64,000 bases of DNA from JAAYPI01 sp036734385 (GCA_036734385.1 DAIMYQ010000006.1:7339-71338), one strand, 5' to 3'. Counted from the stretch's first letter, positions 26,655 to 36,485 are shown. Numbers and translations: made by a program. The notes: a model not told the origin generated them from the letters alone.

Positions 26655-28451
26655 TTACTGAGTTCCTAGAAAATAGGAGCTTATTTTTTGTGCTTTCGAT
26701 TTTCCAATTTCTTTTTCGAGTTCGTCCGGTGAAATTTCCTTAATTCGTTTCACGCTTTTATATTTTTGCAACAAAAGGTGTTTTGTTTTTTCTCCGATGC
26801 CGTTAATTTTATCGAATTCGGATTCGATTTGTTGTTTGCTTCTTTTTTTTCTATGGAAAGTAATTCCAAAACGGTGGGCTTCGTCTCGGAGTTGTTGGAT
26901 AATTTTTAGGCTTTCCGATTTTTTATCCAAATACAGAGGAATAGGGTCGTTGGGGAAAAATATTTCCTCCAAACGTTTGGCAATACCTATAATGGCAATT
27001 TCGTTTTCCAAATGTAGTTCTTGCAAAACCTTATAAGCAACCCCTAATTGGCCTTTCCCGCCATCAACTACTATAAGCTGCGGCAATGGTTGTTTTTCCT
27101 CTAAAAGACGTTTATAGCGTCTGTAAATAACCTCTTGCATTGACTTAAAATCATCAGGTCCAACGACTGTTTTAATATCAAAGTGTCTATAGTCTCTTTT
27201 GGCTGGTTTTGCTTTTTTAAAAACCACACAAGCAGCAACAGGATTTGTTCCTTGTATATTTGAGTTATCAAAACATTCAATCTGTATAGGCAATTTTTCT
27301 AAATGCAAATCTTGTTGTATTTGTTTCATAATGCGGAAGCTGCGTTGTTCCGGATTCAATTTTTCAGTTTGTTTTAACCGATCGAATTTGTATTGTAGTA
27401 CATTTTTTTGTGATAATTCCAGTAATTTCTTTTTATCTCCCCGTTGCGGAATACTAAATAGAGCATCTTTTATTTTTCCTTCGGGAATAAACGGTACTAA
27501 AATTTCTTTTGCAGTGCTTTCAAAACGTTCGCGTATTTCTAAAATAGCTAAACCCAAAATTTCTTCTTTGGTTTCTTCTATCCGTTTTTTATATTCTATG
27601 GTATCTGCCTGAACAATGCATCCGTTGCTTATTTTCATGAAATTAATGAATACTTCTTGTTCATTTTCTTCCATGCTAAAAACATCCAAATCCGTTATTT
27701 TTGGGTTTACCACTGTCCATTTAGCTTGGTAACTTTCCAATGCATCCAATTTTTTCTTTAATGCATGAGCTTCTTCAAATTGGAGATTTTCGGCTAAAAG
27801 GTGTATTTCTTTCAGCAAATCGGCAGAAACCTGTTTAATGTTTCCTCGTATAATTTCCTTTATTTGGGCAACATTGTGTAGATAATCTTCTTCCGCTTGC
27901 TTTCTTTCACAAGGTCCTTTGCAATTTTTGAGGTGATATTCCAGACAAACTTTATACTTTTTATCGGATAAATTTTCTTCCGATAGATTTAAAGAGCAGG
28001 TTCTTATTTGGTACTCGTATTTGCAAAGTTCCAAAAGTGTTTTTAAGGTTGCCTGATGGGTAAAAGGTCCAAAATATTCCGAACCGTCTTTAATTAGTTT
28101 TCGTGTTTTAAATATTCTTGGGAAAGGCTCTTTTTTTACACAGATGTAAGGATATGTTTTATCATCTTTGAGTAAAATATTGTATCGTGGTTGATATTGT
28201 TTTATTAAGTTATTTTCCAAGAGAAGAGCCTCTTCTTCGCTATCGACAACGGTATATTTTATGTTAGCAATGTTTTTGACAAGGGTACTTGTCTTTATTG
28301 AAATTTGATTTTTATTGAAATAGGAAGAAACTCTTTTTTTTAGGTTCTTTGCCTTTCCTATGTAGATAATTTCTTGTGCTGAATTGAAATATTGATACAC
28401 TCCCGGATCGGAAGGCAGTGCATCAATTATATTTTTCAAATAGGGAGACAT
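26655..28451 (-). CDS. uvrC: excinuclease ABC subunit UvrC
   Basis: A 598-residue nuclease making both cuts in nucleotide excision repair. Order: N-terminal GIY-YIG domain (DPGVYQYF... IIYIGKAKNLKKRVSSYF), a Cys cluster (CSLN... CLEYHLKNCKGPCERKQ), UVR motif (LAENLQFEEAHALKKKLDALE), an RNase H-like 5' nuclease domain (ECFDNSNIQG, VVDGGKGQLGVA) and a C-terminal helix-hairpin-helix (INGIGEKTKHLLL). Complete. It is last in the leftward mnmG-apt-uvrC operon, 8 bp after apt. Confidence 0.97.
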   Translation of the reverse strand: MSPYLKNIIDALPSDPGVYQYFNSAQEIIYIGKAKNLKKRVSSYFNKNQISIKTSTLVKNIANIKYTVVDSEEEALLLENNLIKQYQPRYNILLKDDKTYPYICVKKEPFPRIFKTRKLIKDGSEYFGPFTHQATLKTLLELCKYEYQIRTCSLNLSEENLSDKKYKVCLEYHLKNCKGPCERKQAEEDYLHNVAQIKEIIRGNIKQVSADLLKEIHLLAENLQFEEAHALKKKLDALESYQAKWTVVNPKITDLDVFSMEENEQEVFINFMKISNGCIVQADTIEYKKRIEETKEEILGLAILEIRERFESTAKEILVPFIPEGKIKDALFSIPQRGDKKKLLELSQKNVLQYKFDRLKQTEKLNPEQRSFRIMKQIQQDLHLEKLPIQIECFDNSNIQGTNPVAACVVFKKAKPAKRDYRHFDIKTVVGPDDFKSMQEVIYRRYKRLLEEKQPLPQLIVVDGGKGQLGVAYKVLQELHLENEIAIIGIAKRLEEIFFPNDPIPLYLDKKSESLKIIQQLRDEAHRFGITFHRKKRSKQQIESEFDKINGIGEKTKHLLLQKYKSVKRIKEISPDELEKEIGKSKAQKISSYFLGTQ

Positions 28452-28459
28452 TAGTAGAA

Positions 28460-28984
28460 TTAAAAGTGCAATAAAGAATGAATTTCAATGTCACTATCAA
28501 AAGCTTTTCTTCCTTCAAGGTCGTCAAGTTCTATTAAGAAGTTTACATAGATTTTTTTTACATTAAATTTCTTAACTAATTTGCAGGCTGCAGCCATTGT
28601 TCCACCTGTTGCCAAAAGATCGTCGTGCAAAAGGACAACGTCATCTTTTGTCAAAGCATCCTTGTGAAGTTCTATGGTGTCAATGCCATATTCTTTCGAA
28701 TAACTTTCTTCAATGGTATCAGCGGGTAGTTTTCCTTTTTTTCTGATAGGGACAAATCCAACTTTTAATCTGTTTCCCAAAATAGGAGCCATAATAAATC
28801 CGCGAGATTCAATGCCCAATACTTTTGTTATTCCTTTGCCTTTGTACATTTCGTACATTTCGTCTTCGAAATATTTCATGCAATCAGGGTCTTTGAAAGC
28901 AGTAGTTAGGTCTTTAAAAAGGATGCCTTTTCTAGGAAAATCAGGCACATCACGAATCATTTTTTTTACATCTTCTTCTCTCAT
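28460..28984 (-). CDS. apt: adenine phosphoribosyltransferase
   Basis: A 174-residue purine-salvage enzyme forming AMP from adenine and PRPP. The PRPP loop is VVLLHDDLLATGGTMAAA; the N-terminal MIRDVPDFPRKGILFKDLTTAF and the flexible loop GKLPADTIEESYSKEYG are family features. The start is taken at the ATG at 28984 (MREEDVKK), giving the usual length. A GTG 13 codons upstream (29023) is open but lies inside the parS-like palindrome, so I reject it. Confidence 0.93.
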   Translation of the reverse strand: MREEDVKKMIRDVPDFPRKGILFKDLTTAFKDPDCMKYFEDEMYEMYKGKGITKVLGIESRGFIMAPILGNRLKVGFVPIRKKGKLPADTIEESYSKEYGIDTIELHKDALTKDDVVLLHDDLLATGGTMAAACKLVKKFNVKKIYVNFLIELDDLEGRKAFDSDIEIHSLLHF

Positions 28985-29015
28985 TTGTGTGTTTAATAGA
29001 GGTTTATGTTTGTTT

Positions 29016-29031
29016 TGTTCCACGTGGAACA
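29016..29031. promoter_or_regulatory. parS: parS-like ParB-binding palindrome
   Basis: TGTTCCACGTGGAACA is a perfect 16-bp palindrome in the 54-bp gap between mnmG and apt. It matches the known bacterial parS pattern (TGTTnCACGTGnAACA) at every defined position. mnmG (gidA) lies near oriC in many bacteria, where parS sites cluster. No second copy was found in the window, and parA/parB are not here. Confidence 0.8.
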
Positions 29032-29038
29032 GTTTTAA

Positions 29039-30913
29039 TTATCTTCCCAAAAGTACCAGTAAAATATTTATATCGCTAGGCGAAACCCCGGAAATTCTTC
29101 CTGCTTGTGCAATGGTTTCAGGGTCAATCCTTGTAAGTTTTTGGCGTGCTTCTGTTGATAGGGATGCTATATTTTTGTAGTCAAATTTACCTTTTATTTT
29201 GATATTTTCCAAGCGTTGCAGTTTTTCGGCGATGAGCCGTTCTCGCGTAATGTAGCCTTCATATTTTACCGAAATTTCAACTTCTTCTTTTATTTCTTCT
29301 TTTCGAGTTGGAATTTTATCCGTTTCTTCTTTTAAAGCAGGAAGCACATCTTCCAATGATGCAAGAGTAATTTCCGGACGAAGAAGAAGATCTATTAACT
29401 TCGTTGTTTGTTTCAGCGGAGAACTATTTAAATGTTCCAATAGGGGATTTATCTCCAACGCTTTTACTGAGAAATTTTTAATGAAGTTTGTTATCTGGGC
29501 ACAATATGCTTGCTTTTCTTTGAGTAGGGCATAGCGATTTTCCTTTGCCAATCCTAAATGATAGGATTTTTCGGTCAATCGATTATCTGCATCATCTTGA
29601 CGAAGTAAAATACGATATTCTGCACGAGAGGTAAACATTCGGTAAGGCTCATCGACACCTTTAGTTATTAAATCGTCTATCAATACACCAATATACGCTT
29701 CGTCTCTTTGTAACGTGAAGGGTTCTCCTCCTACACAATTAATATGAGCATTCATACCAGCAATTAAACCTTGACCTGCGGCTTCTTCATAGCCTGTTGT
29801 TCCATTTATTTGTCCTGCAAAAAATAGATTTCTTATTAATTTTGTTTCCAGTGTTGCCAATAACTGCGTTGGGTCAAAATAATCATACTCAATGGCATAG
29901 CCGGGTCTGAAAATATGAATATTTTTGAACGCCGGAATTTGTTGCAATGCGTTTATTTGAATTTCCAATGGAAGAGAAGATGAAAATCCGTTTAAATAGT
30001 ATTCGTTCGTTGTTTCTCCTTCGGGTTCCAAAAATAGTTGATGTTCTGTTTTATCGGCAAAAGTTACAATTTTTGTTTCTATACTTGGGCAATATCGTGG
30101 GCCGACACTTTTAATTTGTCCATTGTAAAGAGGGGAGTCTTTTAATCCGTTTCGCAGCACTTCGTGGACTTTTTCATTGGTGTAAAGCGTGTAGCAGGGG
30201 AGTTGTTTCAAGCTATGAGCAGGGGTATCGAGGTATGAAAATTTGTGAAAATCGTGTTCGCCATTTTGTACGGATGTTTCACTAAAATCAACGCTTCTTG
30301 CGTCAATTCTTACGGGAGTTCCCGTTTTCATTCTTCCTTTCACAAAACCTAAACCGGCTAATTGTTCTGTCAAACCAAAACTTGCAGGTTCAGATATTCG
30401 TCCTCCTTGAAGTTGAGTTTTTCCGATATGCAATAATCCATTTAAAAAAGTCCCGTTTGTCAGTACAACTGCTTTACAGAAAAATTCAACGTTCATGGTA
30501 GTTTTTACACCAACAACGGCACCATCTTTTACAATTAATTGGTTGACAGTATCTTGCCAAATGTTCAAGTTAGTTGTTTTTTCAATAATTTCTCTCCATG
30601 TTCCGATAAATTTTACTCTGTCAGCCTGAGACCGAGGGCTCCACATAGCAGGACCTTTGGAACGGTTCAGCATGCGGAATTGGATAGATGTTCTATCCGT
30701 CACAATACCGGTAAATCCGCCCAATGCATCAATTTCTCTAACTATTTGTCCTTTTGCAACTCCTCCAATTGCAGGATTACAACTCATTTGGGCAATCTTG
30801 TTCATATCCATGGTTATGAGCAAAGTGTTAGAACCCAAATTGGCTGAAGCACAAGCGGCTTCACATCCGGCATGTCCTGCTCCTACAACGATTACATCGT
30901 AATTAAATTTCAT
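29039..30913 (-). CDS. mnmG: tRNA U34 carboxymethylaminomethyl modification enzyme MnmG (GidA)
   Basis: A 624-residue FAD protein that with MnmE modifies the wobble uridine of several tRNAs. It has the dinucleotide fold VVGAGHAGCEAACASANLG, SCNPAIGGVAKGQIVREIDALGG, MLNRSKGPAMWSPRSQADR, FAGQINGTTGYEEAAGQGL and the C-terminal helical MnmE-binding part (ISGVSPSDINILLVLL). Length is normal (about 620-630). It starts 3 bp after ybeY. Confidence 0.97.
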   Translation of the reverse strand: MKFNYDVIVVGAGHAGCEAACASANLGSNTLLITMDMNKIAQMSCNPAIGGVAKGQIVREIDALGGFTGIVTDRTSIQFRMLNRSKGPAMWSPRSQADRVKFIGTWREIIEKTTNLNIWQDTVNQLIVKDGAVVGVKTTMNVEFFCKAVVLTNGTFLNGLLHIGKTQLQGGRISEPASFGLTEQLAGLGFVKGRMKTGTPVRIDARSVDFSETSVQNGEHDFHKFSYLDTPAHSLKQLPCYTLYTNEKVHEVLRNGLKDSPLYNGQIKSVGPRYCPSIETKIVTFADKTEHQLFLEPEGETTNEYYLNGFSSSLPLEIQINALQQIPAFKNIHIFRPGYAIEYDYFDPTQLLATLETKLIRNLFFAGQINGTTGYEEAAGQGLIAGMNAHINCVGGEPFTLQRDEAYIGVLIDDLITKGVDEPYRMFTSRAEYRILLRQDDADNRLTEKSYHLGLAKENRYALLKEKQAYCAQITNFIKNFSVKALEINPLLEHLNSSPLKQTTKLIDLLLRPEITLASLEDVLPALKEETDKIPTRKEEIKEEVEISVKYEGYITRERLIAEKLQRLENIKIKGKFDYKNIASLSTEARQKLTRIDPETIAQAGRISGVSPSDINILLVLLGR

Positions 30914-30916
30914 CTT

Positions 30917-31351
30917 TTATTTTTCTTCTTGGCTATTGGCGAATACCAATAAAGCTTTGTTTTCCGCTTCTCGCATTTGTTTTTCTTCTTTCGGTTCTTT
31001 GTCTTTCAGACCGCAGAGATGTAGTATGCCGTGAATGATAATTCGTGCCATTTCATCCTCATATTTAGTCTTATATTCTTCCGAATTGCTTTTAACGGTA
31101 TCTACGCTAATAAAAATATCTCCTGCTATTATATTGTCTTCCGAATAATCAAAAGTAATAATGTCTGTGTAATAATCGTGATGTAAATATTCGTTGTTTA
31201 CTTCTAATATTTTCTTGTCAGAACAAAAAATATAGCCGATTTCACCAATATTTTTACCATATTCTTTGGCAATAGCTTTTATCCAATTGGTAATTTTTCT
31301 TTTAGGTATTTTTGGACTTTTTACGTCTTCAGCAAAAAAATGAATAGGCAT
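30917..31351 (-). CDS. ybeY: endoribonuclease YbeY
   Basis: A 144-residue zinc-dependent RNase of rRNA maturation and ribosome quality control. The metal motif reads HGILHLCGLKDKEPKEE: the first two His of HGxLHLxGxDH are present, but the third ligand His is replaced. NxxyL-like and DIITFDYSEDNIIAGDIFIS segments are typical. It lies in the leftward operon, between the nucleoside-gate gene (30 bp upstream) and mnmG (3 bp downstream). Confidence 0.9.
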   Translation of the reverse strand: MPIHFFAEDVKSPKIPKRKITNWIKAIAKEYGKNIGEIGYIFCSDKKILEVNNEYLHHDYYTDIITFDYSEDNIIAGDIFISVDTVKSNSEEYKTKYEDEMARIIIHGILHLCGLKDKEPKEEKQMREAENKALLVFANSQEEK

Positions 31352-31381
31352 TGTTTTTGTATTTAGATTAAGAATAAATTT

Positions 31382-32617
31382 TTAAGTAAAAAATAGATAA
31401 GCTACAGTAATAGCAGCGATGATACCACCTAAATCTGCGATTAAACCGGCAGCTATTGCATAACGTGTTTTCTTAATTCCTACAGATCCAAAATAAAGTG
31501 CAATGATATAAAATGTTGTATCGGCAGCTCCTTGGAACAAACAAGAAAGTTTTCCGACAAATGAATCCGGTCCATACGTTTTCATTGCTTCTACCATCAT
31601 GGCTTTTGCTCCACTTCCACTTAACGGTTTCATGAATGCAGTCGGCAAAGCTCCGATGAATTCGGTTTTATCTGTAAATAGTAAAACAAATTTTTCGATA
31701 CCCAATATCAACAGGTCCATCGCTCCGGATGCTCTAAAAACAGATATACCGACCAACATTCCGACCATGTAAGGCATAACTTTTATGGATGTTTCAAACC
31801 CTGATTTAGCTCCTTCGATAAAAGCTTCAAAGACATTGACTTTTTTATAGACAGCTCCTGCCATAAAGGAAATGATAATTATTAACAGTAACGAATTGCT
31901 GAAAACATTAGAAAAGGTTATCATTTCATCCTTTGGAAGGGTTGACATATATCCGATTAATAGTGCAATAGCCAATGTAATTCCTCCGAGCCAAAGAAGA
32001 ACCGTTTTGTTAAATAGGTTTAGTTTTTGTTTTATTCCTACAAACAAAATAGCAGTGAGTGTGGAGACATAGGTTGATATAAGCAATGGAACGAAAACAT
32101 CGGTAGGGTTGGCGGCTCCCAAAATCGAGCGTTGTGCTAAAATAGCAATCGGAATTAATGTCAATCCGGAAGTATTAAGTGCCAAAAACATAATTTGAGC
32201 ATTCGAAGCAACTTCTTTTTTAGGGTTTAAGTCTTGCAAACTTTGCATAGCTTTTAGGCCCAAAGGTGTTGCGGCATTATCTAATCCCAACATATTGGCA
32301 GAAAAATTCATTAAAAGTTGTCCGTTAGCGGGATGGTTTTTGGGAATTTCGGGGAAAAGCTTTGAAAAAAATGGTCCGACAATACGAGAAAGAAAGTTGA
32401 TTGCTCCGGCTTTTTCTCCTATGCTCATAAATCCAAGCCAAAGAGTCATTACGCCGGCAAGAGGCAACGCTATATCCATCACGGCAAACTTGGACATATC
32501 AAACGTACTTGTTATAATACGCTGAAAAACGTCAATGTCTTGAAAAACAACAGCTTGTATAATGGCTACAACAAAACCGACCAAAAAAAAGCCTACCCAA
32601 ATGTAGTTTAAAACCAT
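31382..32617 (-). CDS. nucleoside-recognition (Gate) domain membrane protein, SpmA-SpmB fusion
   Basis: A 411-residue inner-membrane protein with about ten hydrophobic segments in two Gate-domain halves. The first half has LPLAGVMTLWLGFMSIGEKAG and MLGLDNAATPLGLKAMQ (SpmA-like); the second has GAKSGFETSIKVMPYMVGMLVGI and LPTAFMKPLSGSGAKAMM (SpmB-like). In Bacillus these are separate spore-maturation proteins; in Bacteroidetes the fused form is common and its transport substrate is unknown. The start is set at the ATG at 32617 (MVLNYIW), with TACCTTTG -7 box at 32646-32639 on the minus strand. Confidence 0.85.
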   Translation of the reverse strand: MVLNYIWVGFFLVGFVVAIIQAVVFQDIDVFQRIITSTFDMSKFAVMDIALPLAGVMTLWLGFMSIGEKAGAINFLSRIVGPFFSKLFPEIPKNHPANGQLLMNFSANMLGLDNAATPLGLKAMQSLQDLNPKKEVASNAQIMFLALNTSGLTLIPIAILAQRSILGAANPTDVFVPLLISTYVSTLTAILFVGIKQKLNLFNKTVLLWLGGITLAIALLIGYMSTLPKDEMITFSNVFSNSLLLIIIISFMAGAVYKKVNVFEAFIEGAKSGFETSIKVMPYMVGMLVGISVFRASGAMDLLILGIEKFVLLFTDKTEFIGALPTAFMKPLSGSGAKAMMVEAMKTYGPDSFVGKLSCLFQGAADTTFYIIALYFGSVGIKKTRYAIAAGLIADLGGIIAAITVAYLFFT

Positions 32618-32773
32618 AATATTCCAGTATTTAACCGACAAAGGTAAAAAATAAAGGTCTGTTTATAATTATTTTTTCTAAAATTTTATTTTTCAGACAG
32701 GTAAGTGGTTTTCCTGTCGATTAAAGTTGCAAGTTTTTCATTTTTTTTAATGTAGTAGTTTATAAAAAATAAA

Positions 32774-32781
32774 TACCTTTG
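32774..32781 (+). promoter_or_regulatory. Bacteroidetes -7 box for the TerB/J-domain gene
   Basis: TACCTTTG, 23 bp upstream of the ATG at 32805. The -33 TTG is not evident. Confidence 0.45.
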
Positions 32782-32804
32782 TTTGACAGTAAAATAAATA
32801 TCTT

Positions 32805-33563
32805 ATGGGATTTCTTGGTGGGTTTTTAGGGGGAGCTTTGGGTTGGTCTATTGGTGGGCCGATTGGCGGCATTATAGGTTTTTTATTAGGTTCTGCATTT
32901 ACCGCGAAATCAATATCAGGATCTACTACGGCTACTACACAAGGAGATTTTAAAGTAAGTCTTTTGATACTGATTGCCACTATCATGAAAGCTGATGGGA
33001 CACCCACAAAAAGAGAATTGCAGGAAGTGAAAAACTTTTTGGTTGCGAATTTTGGTGAGGAAGGTGCTTTAGAGGCGTTACAGATGCTCAAAAAGATTTT
33101 GGATCAGAATTACGACTATAAGAGCGTTTGTTTGCAGATAAACGCAAGCCTTAATTATTCTTCCAAGTTGGAATTGCTGCATTTGCTTTTCAAGATTTCT
33201 TGCTCTGATGAATTGACTACGAACGAATTAGTACTGCTGCGACAAATGTCTTCATTGATGGGTATTTCTTCCGTCGATTTTGATTCCCTAAGGGCTGTTT
33301 ACGACCAAGCTACCGGAAGAAATGGCTATAGAACTCGCACTATAAGTTCAAAAGAAGAATTGGAATTGGCTTTTCAAATACTTGAAATAAAACCCGATGC
33401 CCCTGAAGCTGAAATCAAAAAGGCGTATCGTCGTATGGCTATGAAATATCACCCGGATAAAGTCAATAACTTGGGAGAGGACATAAAGAAAACGGCCACA
33501 GAAAAGTTCCGAGCGGTTAACAATGCCTATGAAACGATAAAGAAGGCACAAGGATTTGCTTAA
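32805..33563 (+). CDS. TerB-like and J-domain protein (DjlA-like)
   Basis: A 252-residue protein. The N-terminus is glycine-rich and hydrophobic (about 1-30), likely membrane-associating. A TerB-like helical domain (about 45-160, ATIMKADGTPTKREL) is followed by a C-terminal J domain (about 185-252) with the HPDK motif (MKYHPDKVNNLG). This is the arrangement of DjlA, a co-chaperone that stimulates DnaK. It is a single gene ahead of rnr. Confidence 0.88.
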   Translation: MGFLGGFLGGALGWSIGGPIGGIIGFLLGSAFTAKSISGSTTATTQGDFKVSLLILIATIMKADGTPTKRELQEVKNFLVANFGEEGALEALQMLKKILDQNYDYKSVCLQINASLNYSSKLELLHLLFKISCSDELTTNELVLLRQMSSLMGISSVDFDSLRAVYDQATGRNGYRTRTISSKEELELAFQILEIKPDAPEAEIKKAYRRMAMKYHPDKVNNLGEDIKKTATEKFRAVNNAYETIKKAQGFA

Positions 33564-33840
33564 TCTCATTTTCCCAAAAACAGGTTATTTTTCTGTAACA
33601 TCTTTTCAATGCAAACAAAAAGATGAGTTAGAAGAAAAATTTTATAACTCAGCACCGGAGCAACAAATAATGGCTTGAAATCTTTGTATTTAGTTGCATA
33701 AATCGTTTTTTCTAAAATCCTCCATTTTAAACCAAACAAATTCCAAGAAAAATAAATACCTTTGTCTCACTACGCGTCGAAAAATACGTCGGTGCCAACG
33801 AATCAAAAAGCGACGGCTTTAATCTCATAAAAAGCTCAAT

Positions 33841-35946
33841 ATGAAAAAGAACGAAGTATTTTCTGCAATAACCGCTGTTTTTAAACAATCTCCCAATAAG
33901 TTGTTTAATTACAAGCAGATGGCTGCTGCCATAGGTGCAAAATCTCAGTCCGAAAAGGCACTTGTAATGCAACGTCTGAAAGAAATGGCAGAACAGGGTT
34001 TACTTGATGAAAGTGAAAAAGGAAAGTTTAGGTTTACCTCGCGAAGCAAATTCGTTGTCGGAATTATCGACAAGAATAATAATGCAAAAATGCAGCTTAT
34101 TCCCGAAGACGGTGGTGAAAAAATATTTATTGCCGATAGGAATGCTAATCGTGCGATGAAAAATGATACGGTCAAAGTGCTTTTGTATGCCCACCGTAAA
34201 AATCGCCAACCCGAAGGAGAAGTTGTTGAAATTTTGAAAAGAGCTCGCGAAACTTTTGTCGGAGTTTTATCCTTGCGAAATAATTTGGGCTTTGTTATCG
34301 TCGATAACAGAATATTGAGCAATGATATTTTTATTCCGTTGGACAAATTGAACGGAGCAAAAGATGGTCAAAAAGTACTCGTAAAAATGACGGATTGGCC
34401 TTCTAATGCAAAAAATCCGTTTGGCGAAATAGTGGATGTTTTTGGTGATGTAGGAAATAATACGGCTGAGATGCATGCTATTTTGGCTGAATTTGGATTG
34501 CCATATTCCTATCCTCCGGAATTGGAAAAACTTGCCGATGAAATCGACCCGAATATCACCAACGAAGAAGTTGGCAAGCGTCTTGATATGCGGTCAATTA
34601 CAACGTTTACAATAGACCCGCGGGATGCTAAGGATTTTGATGATGCCCTGTCGTATCGGAAACTCGAAAATGGTAATTACGAAGTTGGTGTACACATTGC
34701 CGATGTGACTCACTATGTGATGCCCAGAACAGATATTGACAAGGAAGGCTACAATAGAGCGACCTCTGTTTATTTGGTAGACAGAACCGTACCCATGTTG
34801 CCCGAAAAAATATCCAATCAAATTTGCTCTCTTCGTCCTGATGAAGATAAATTGACTTATTCCGTTATTTTTGAGTTGAATGAAGAAGCTGAAATCGTTC
34901 ATTTTAAAATTAAAAGAACGGTTATTCGTTCTAATCGTCGTTTTACCTACGAAGAAGCTCAAAATATCATTGAAACAAAACAAGGCGATTTGGCTGAGGA
35001 AATATTACAACTTGATAAGCTTGCCAAAATATTACGCAAAAAACGTTTTGAAAAAGGAGCTATTTCTTTCGACCGTTTTGAAGTTCGTTTCGAAATAGAT
35101 GAACACGGAAAACCGTTGAGTGTTTATTTTAAAGAGGCAAAAGATTCCAATAAATTGATAGAAGAATTTATGCTTCTTGCCAACAGAACGGTTGCAGAAC
35201 ATATCGGAATGGTACCTAAAGGAAAAAATCCGAAAACATTTGTGTATCGTATTCACGATGAACCTGACCAACAGAAATTGGCAACTTTTTCCCAATTCAT
35301 CAAAAGATTTGGTTATAAGTTAAAACTTTCCGGAAAGAAAAAAGAAATGGCCGGAGAAATCAACCACTTGCTGGATGAGGTAGTTGGCAAAAAGGAACAA
35401 AATCTCATCGAAACGCTTGCTGTTCGTTCTATGGCAAAAGCCATTTATTCTACCGAAAACATTGGGCATTATGGATTGTCTTTCGATTATTATACGCATT
35501 TCACATCGCCTATTCGTCGCTATCCGGATATGATGGTACATCGTTTGCTTACCCAGTACGATGAAGGTGGAGCCGGTGTAAATAAAGAACAATACGAAGA
35601 ATTTTGTGAACACTGTTCTTCTCGTGAGCAATTGGCTGCGTCTGCCGAACGTGCTTCTATCAAGTACAAGCAAGTAGAGTTTATGAGTGACAAGGTTGGT
35701 CAAGTGTTTGATGGCGTTATTTCCGGTGTTACCGAATGGGGTATTTACGTGGAAATAGTTTCGAATAAATGTGAAGGAATGATTCCTATTCGCGATTTGG
35801 AAGATGATTATTATACCTACGACGATAAAAATTATTGCCTAATCGGATCTCGTCACCATAAAAAGTACCAATTGGGAGATGAAATTTCGGTGTTGGTGGC
35901 TCGTGCCAATTTAGAGAAAAAACAGCTTGATTTTGTCATAGCCTGA
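33841..35946 (+). CDS. rnr: ribonuclease R
   Basis: A 701-residue 3'-5' exoribonuclease degrading structured RNA. Order: N-terminal winged helix (1-60), two cold-shock domains (about 65-220), RNB catalytic domain with TFTIDPRDAKDFDDALS (metal-binding Asp cluster), IADVTHYV and HFTSPIRRYPDMMVHRLL, and a C-terminal S1 domain (about 620-700, GVISGVTEWGIYVEI). Complete. A TACCTTTG box at 33757-33764 may drive it. Confidence 0.96.
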   Translation: MKKNEVFSAITAVFKQSPNKLFNYKQMAAAIGAKSQSEKALVMQRLKEMAEQGLLDESEKGKFRFTSRSKFVVGIIDKNNNAKMQLIPEDGGEKIFIADRNANRAMKNDTVKVLLYAHRKNRQPEGEVVEILKRARETFVGVLSLRNNLGFVIVDNRILSNDIFIPLDKLNGAKDGQKVLVKMTDWPSNAKNPFGEIVDVFGDVGNNTAEMHAILAEFGLPYSYPPELEKLADEIDPNITNEEVGKRLDMRSITTFTIDPRDAKDFDDALSYRKLENGNYEVGVHIADVTHYVMPRTDIDKEGYNRATSVYLVDRTVPMLPEKISNQICSLRPDEDKLTYSVIFELNEEAEIVHFKIKRTVIRSNRRFTYEEAQNIIETKQGDLAEEILQLDKLAKILRKKRFEKGAISFDRFEVRFEIDEHGKPLSVYFKEAKDSNKLIEEFMLLANRTVAEHIGMVPKGKNPKTFVYRIHDEPDQQKLATFSQFIKRFGYKLKLSGKKKEMAGEINHLLDEVVGKKEQNLIETLAVRSMAKAIYSTENIGHYGLSFDYYTHFTSPIRRYPDMMVHRLLTQYDEGGAGVNKEQYEEFCEHCSSREQLAASAERASIKYKQVEFMSDKVGQVFDGVISGVTEWGIYVEIVSNKCEGMIPIRDLEDDYYTYDDKNYCLIGSRHHKKYQLGDEISVLVARANLEKKQLDFVIA

Positions 35947-36050
35947 AAAAGCCATATTTTAAAGTTTTTTAAACGCTGTCAAGGCTCGAAAAGTCAATTT
36001 GTTGCATTTAATTTTTTACTTTTGCACCACTCTTTTTTTTACATAAAAAC

Positions 36051-36485
36051 ATGAAAGTCAAAATTGTCAATAAGTCGAAACATCCATTGCCCGAGTATGC
36101 TACTCCCATGTCTGCCGGCATGGATTTACGTGCGAATTTATCAGAACCAATTGAATTAAAACCCTTGGAAAGGAAAATAATTCCTACAGGTTTGTTTATT
36201 GAGTTGCCCAAAGGTTACGAGGCTCAAATCAGACCGCGTAGCGGATTGGCTATCAAAAAAGGCATTACGGTACTCAATACGCCGGGGACAATAGATGCGG
36301 ATTATCGCGGTGAAATCGGCGTAATTCTCATCAATCTTTCTAATGAGTCGTTTGTGGTAAATGATGGCGAAAGAATTTGTCAAATGGTTATAGCAGAACA
36401 TGCCACAATAGATTGGAAGGCTGTTGAAGTGCTCGAAGAAACTCTTCGTGGAGCAGGAGGATTTGGTCATACCGGCAAAAAATAA
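36051..36485 (+). CDS. dut: dUTP diphosphatase
   Basis: A 144-residue trimeric dUTPase making dUMP and preventing uracil incorporation. The five motifs are visible: AGMDLRANL, IRPRSGLA, GTIDADYRGEIGV, RICQMVIAE and the C-terminal GAGGFGHTGKK. A TACTTTTG box (about 36018-36025) lies upstream. The TPR gene starts 28 bp downstream, so it likely begins a four-gene operon. Confidence 0.97.
   Translation: MKVKIVNKSKHPLPEYATPMSAGMDLRANLSEPIELKPLERKIIPTGLFIELPKGYEAQIRPRSGLAIKKGITVLNTPGTIDADYRGEIGVILINLSNESFVVNDGERICQMVIAEHATIDWKAVEVLEETLRGAGGFGHTGKK

Noticed and set aside
28985..29023. GTG start for apt at 29023
   Set aside because: It would start inside the parS-like palindrome and add 13 residues not found in the family; the ATG at 28984 gives the standard length.
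33945..35703. several long minus-strand frames opposite rnr
   Set aside because: They are shadows of a clear RNase R gene and have no family features.
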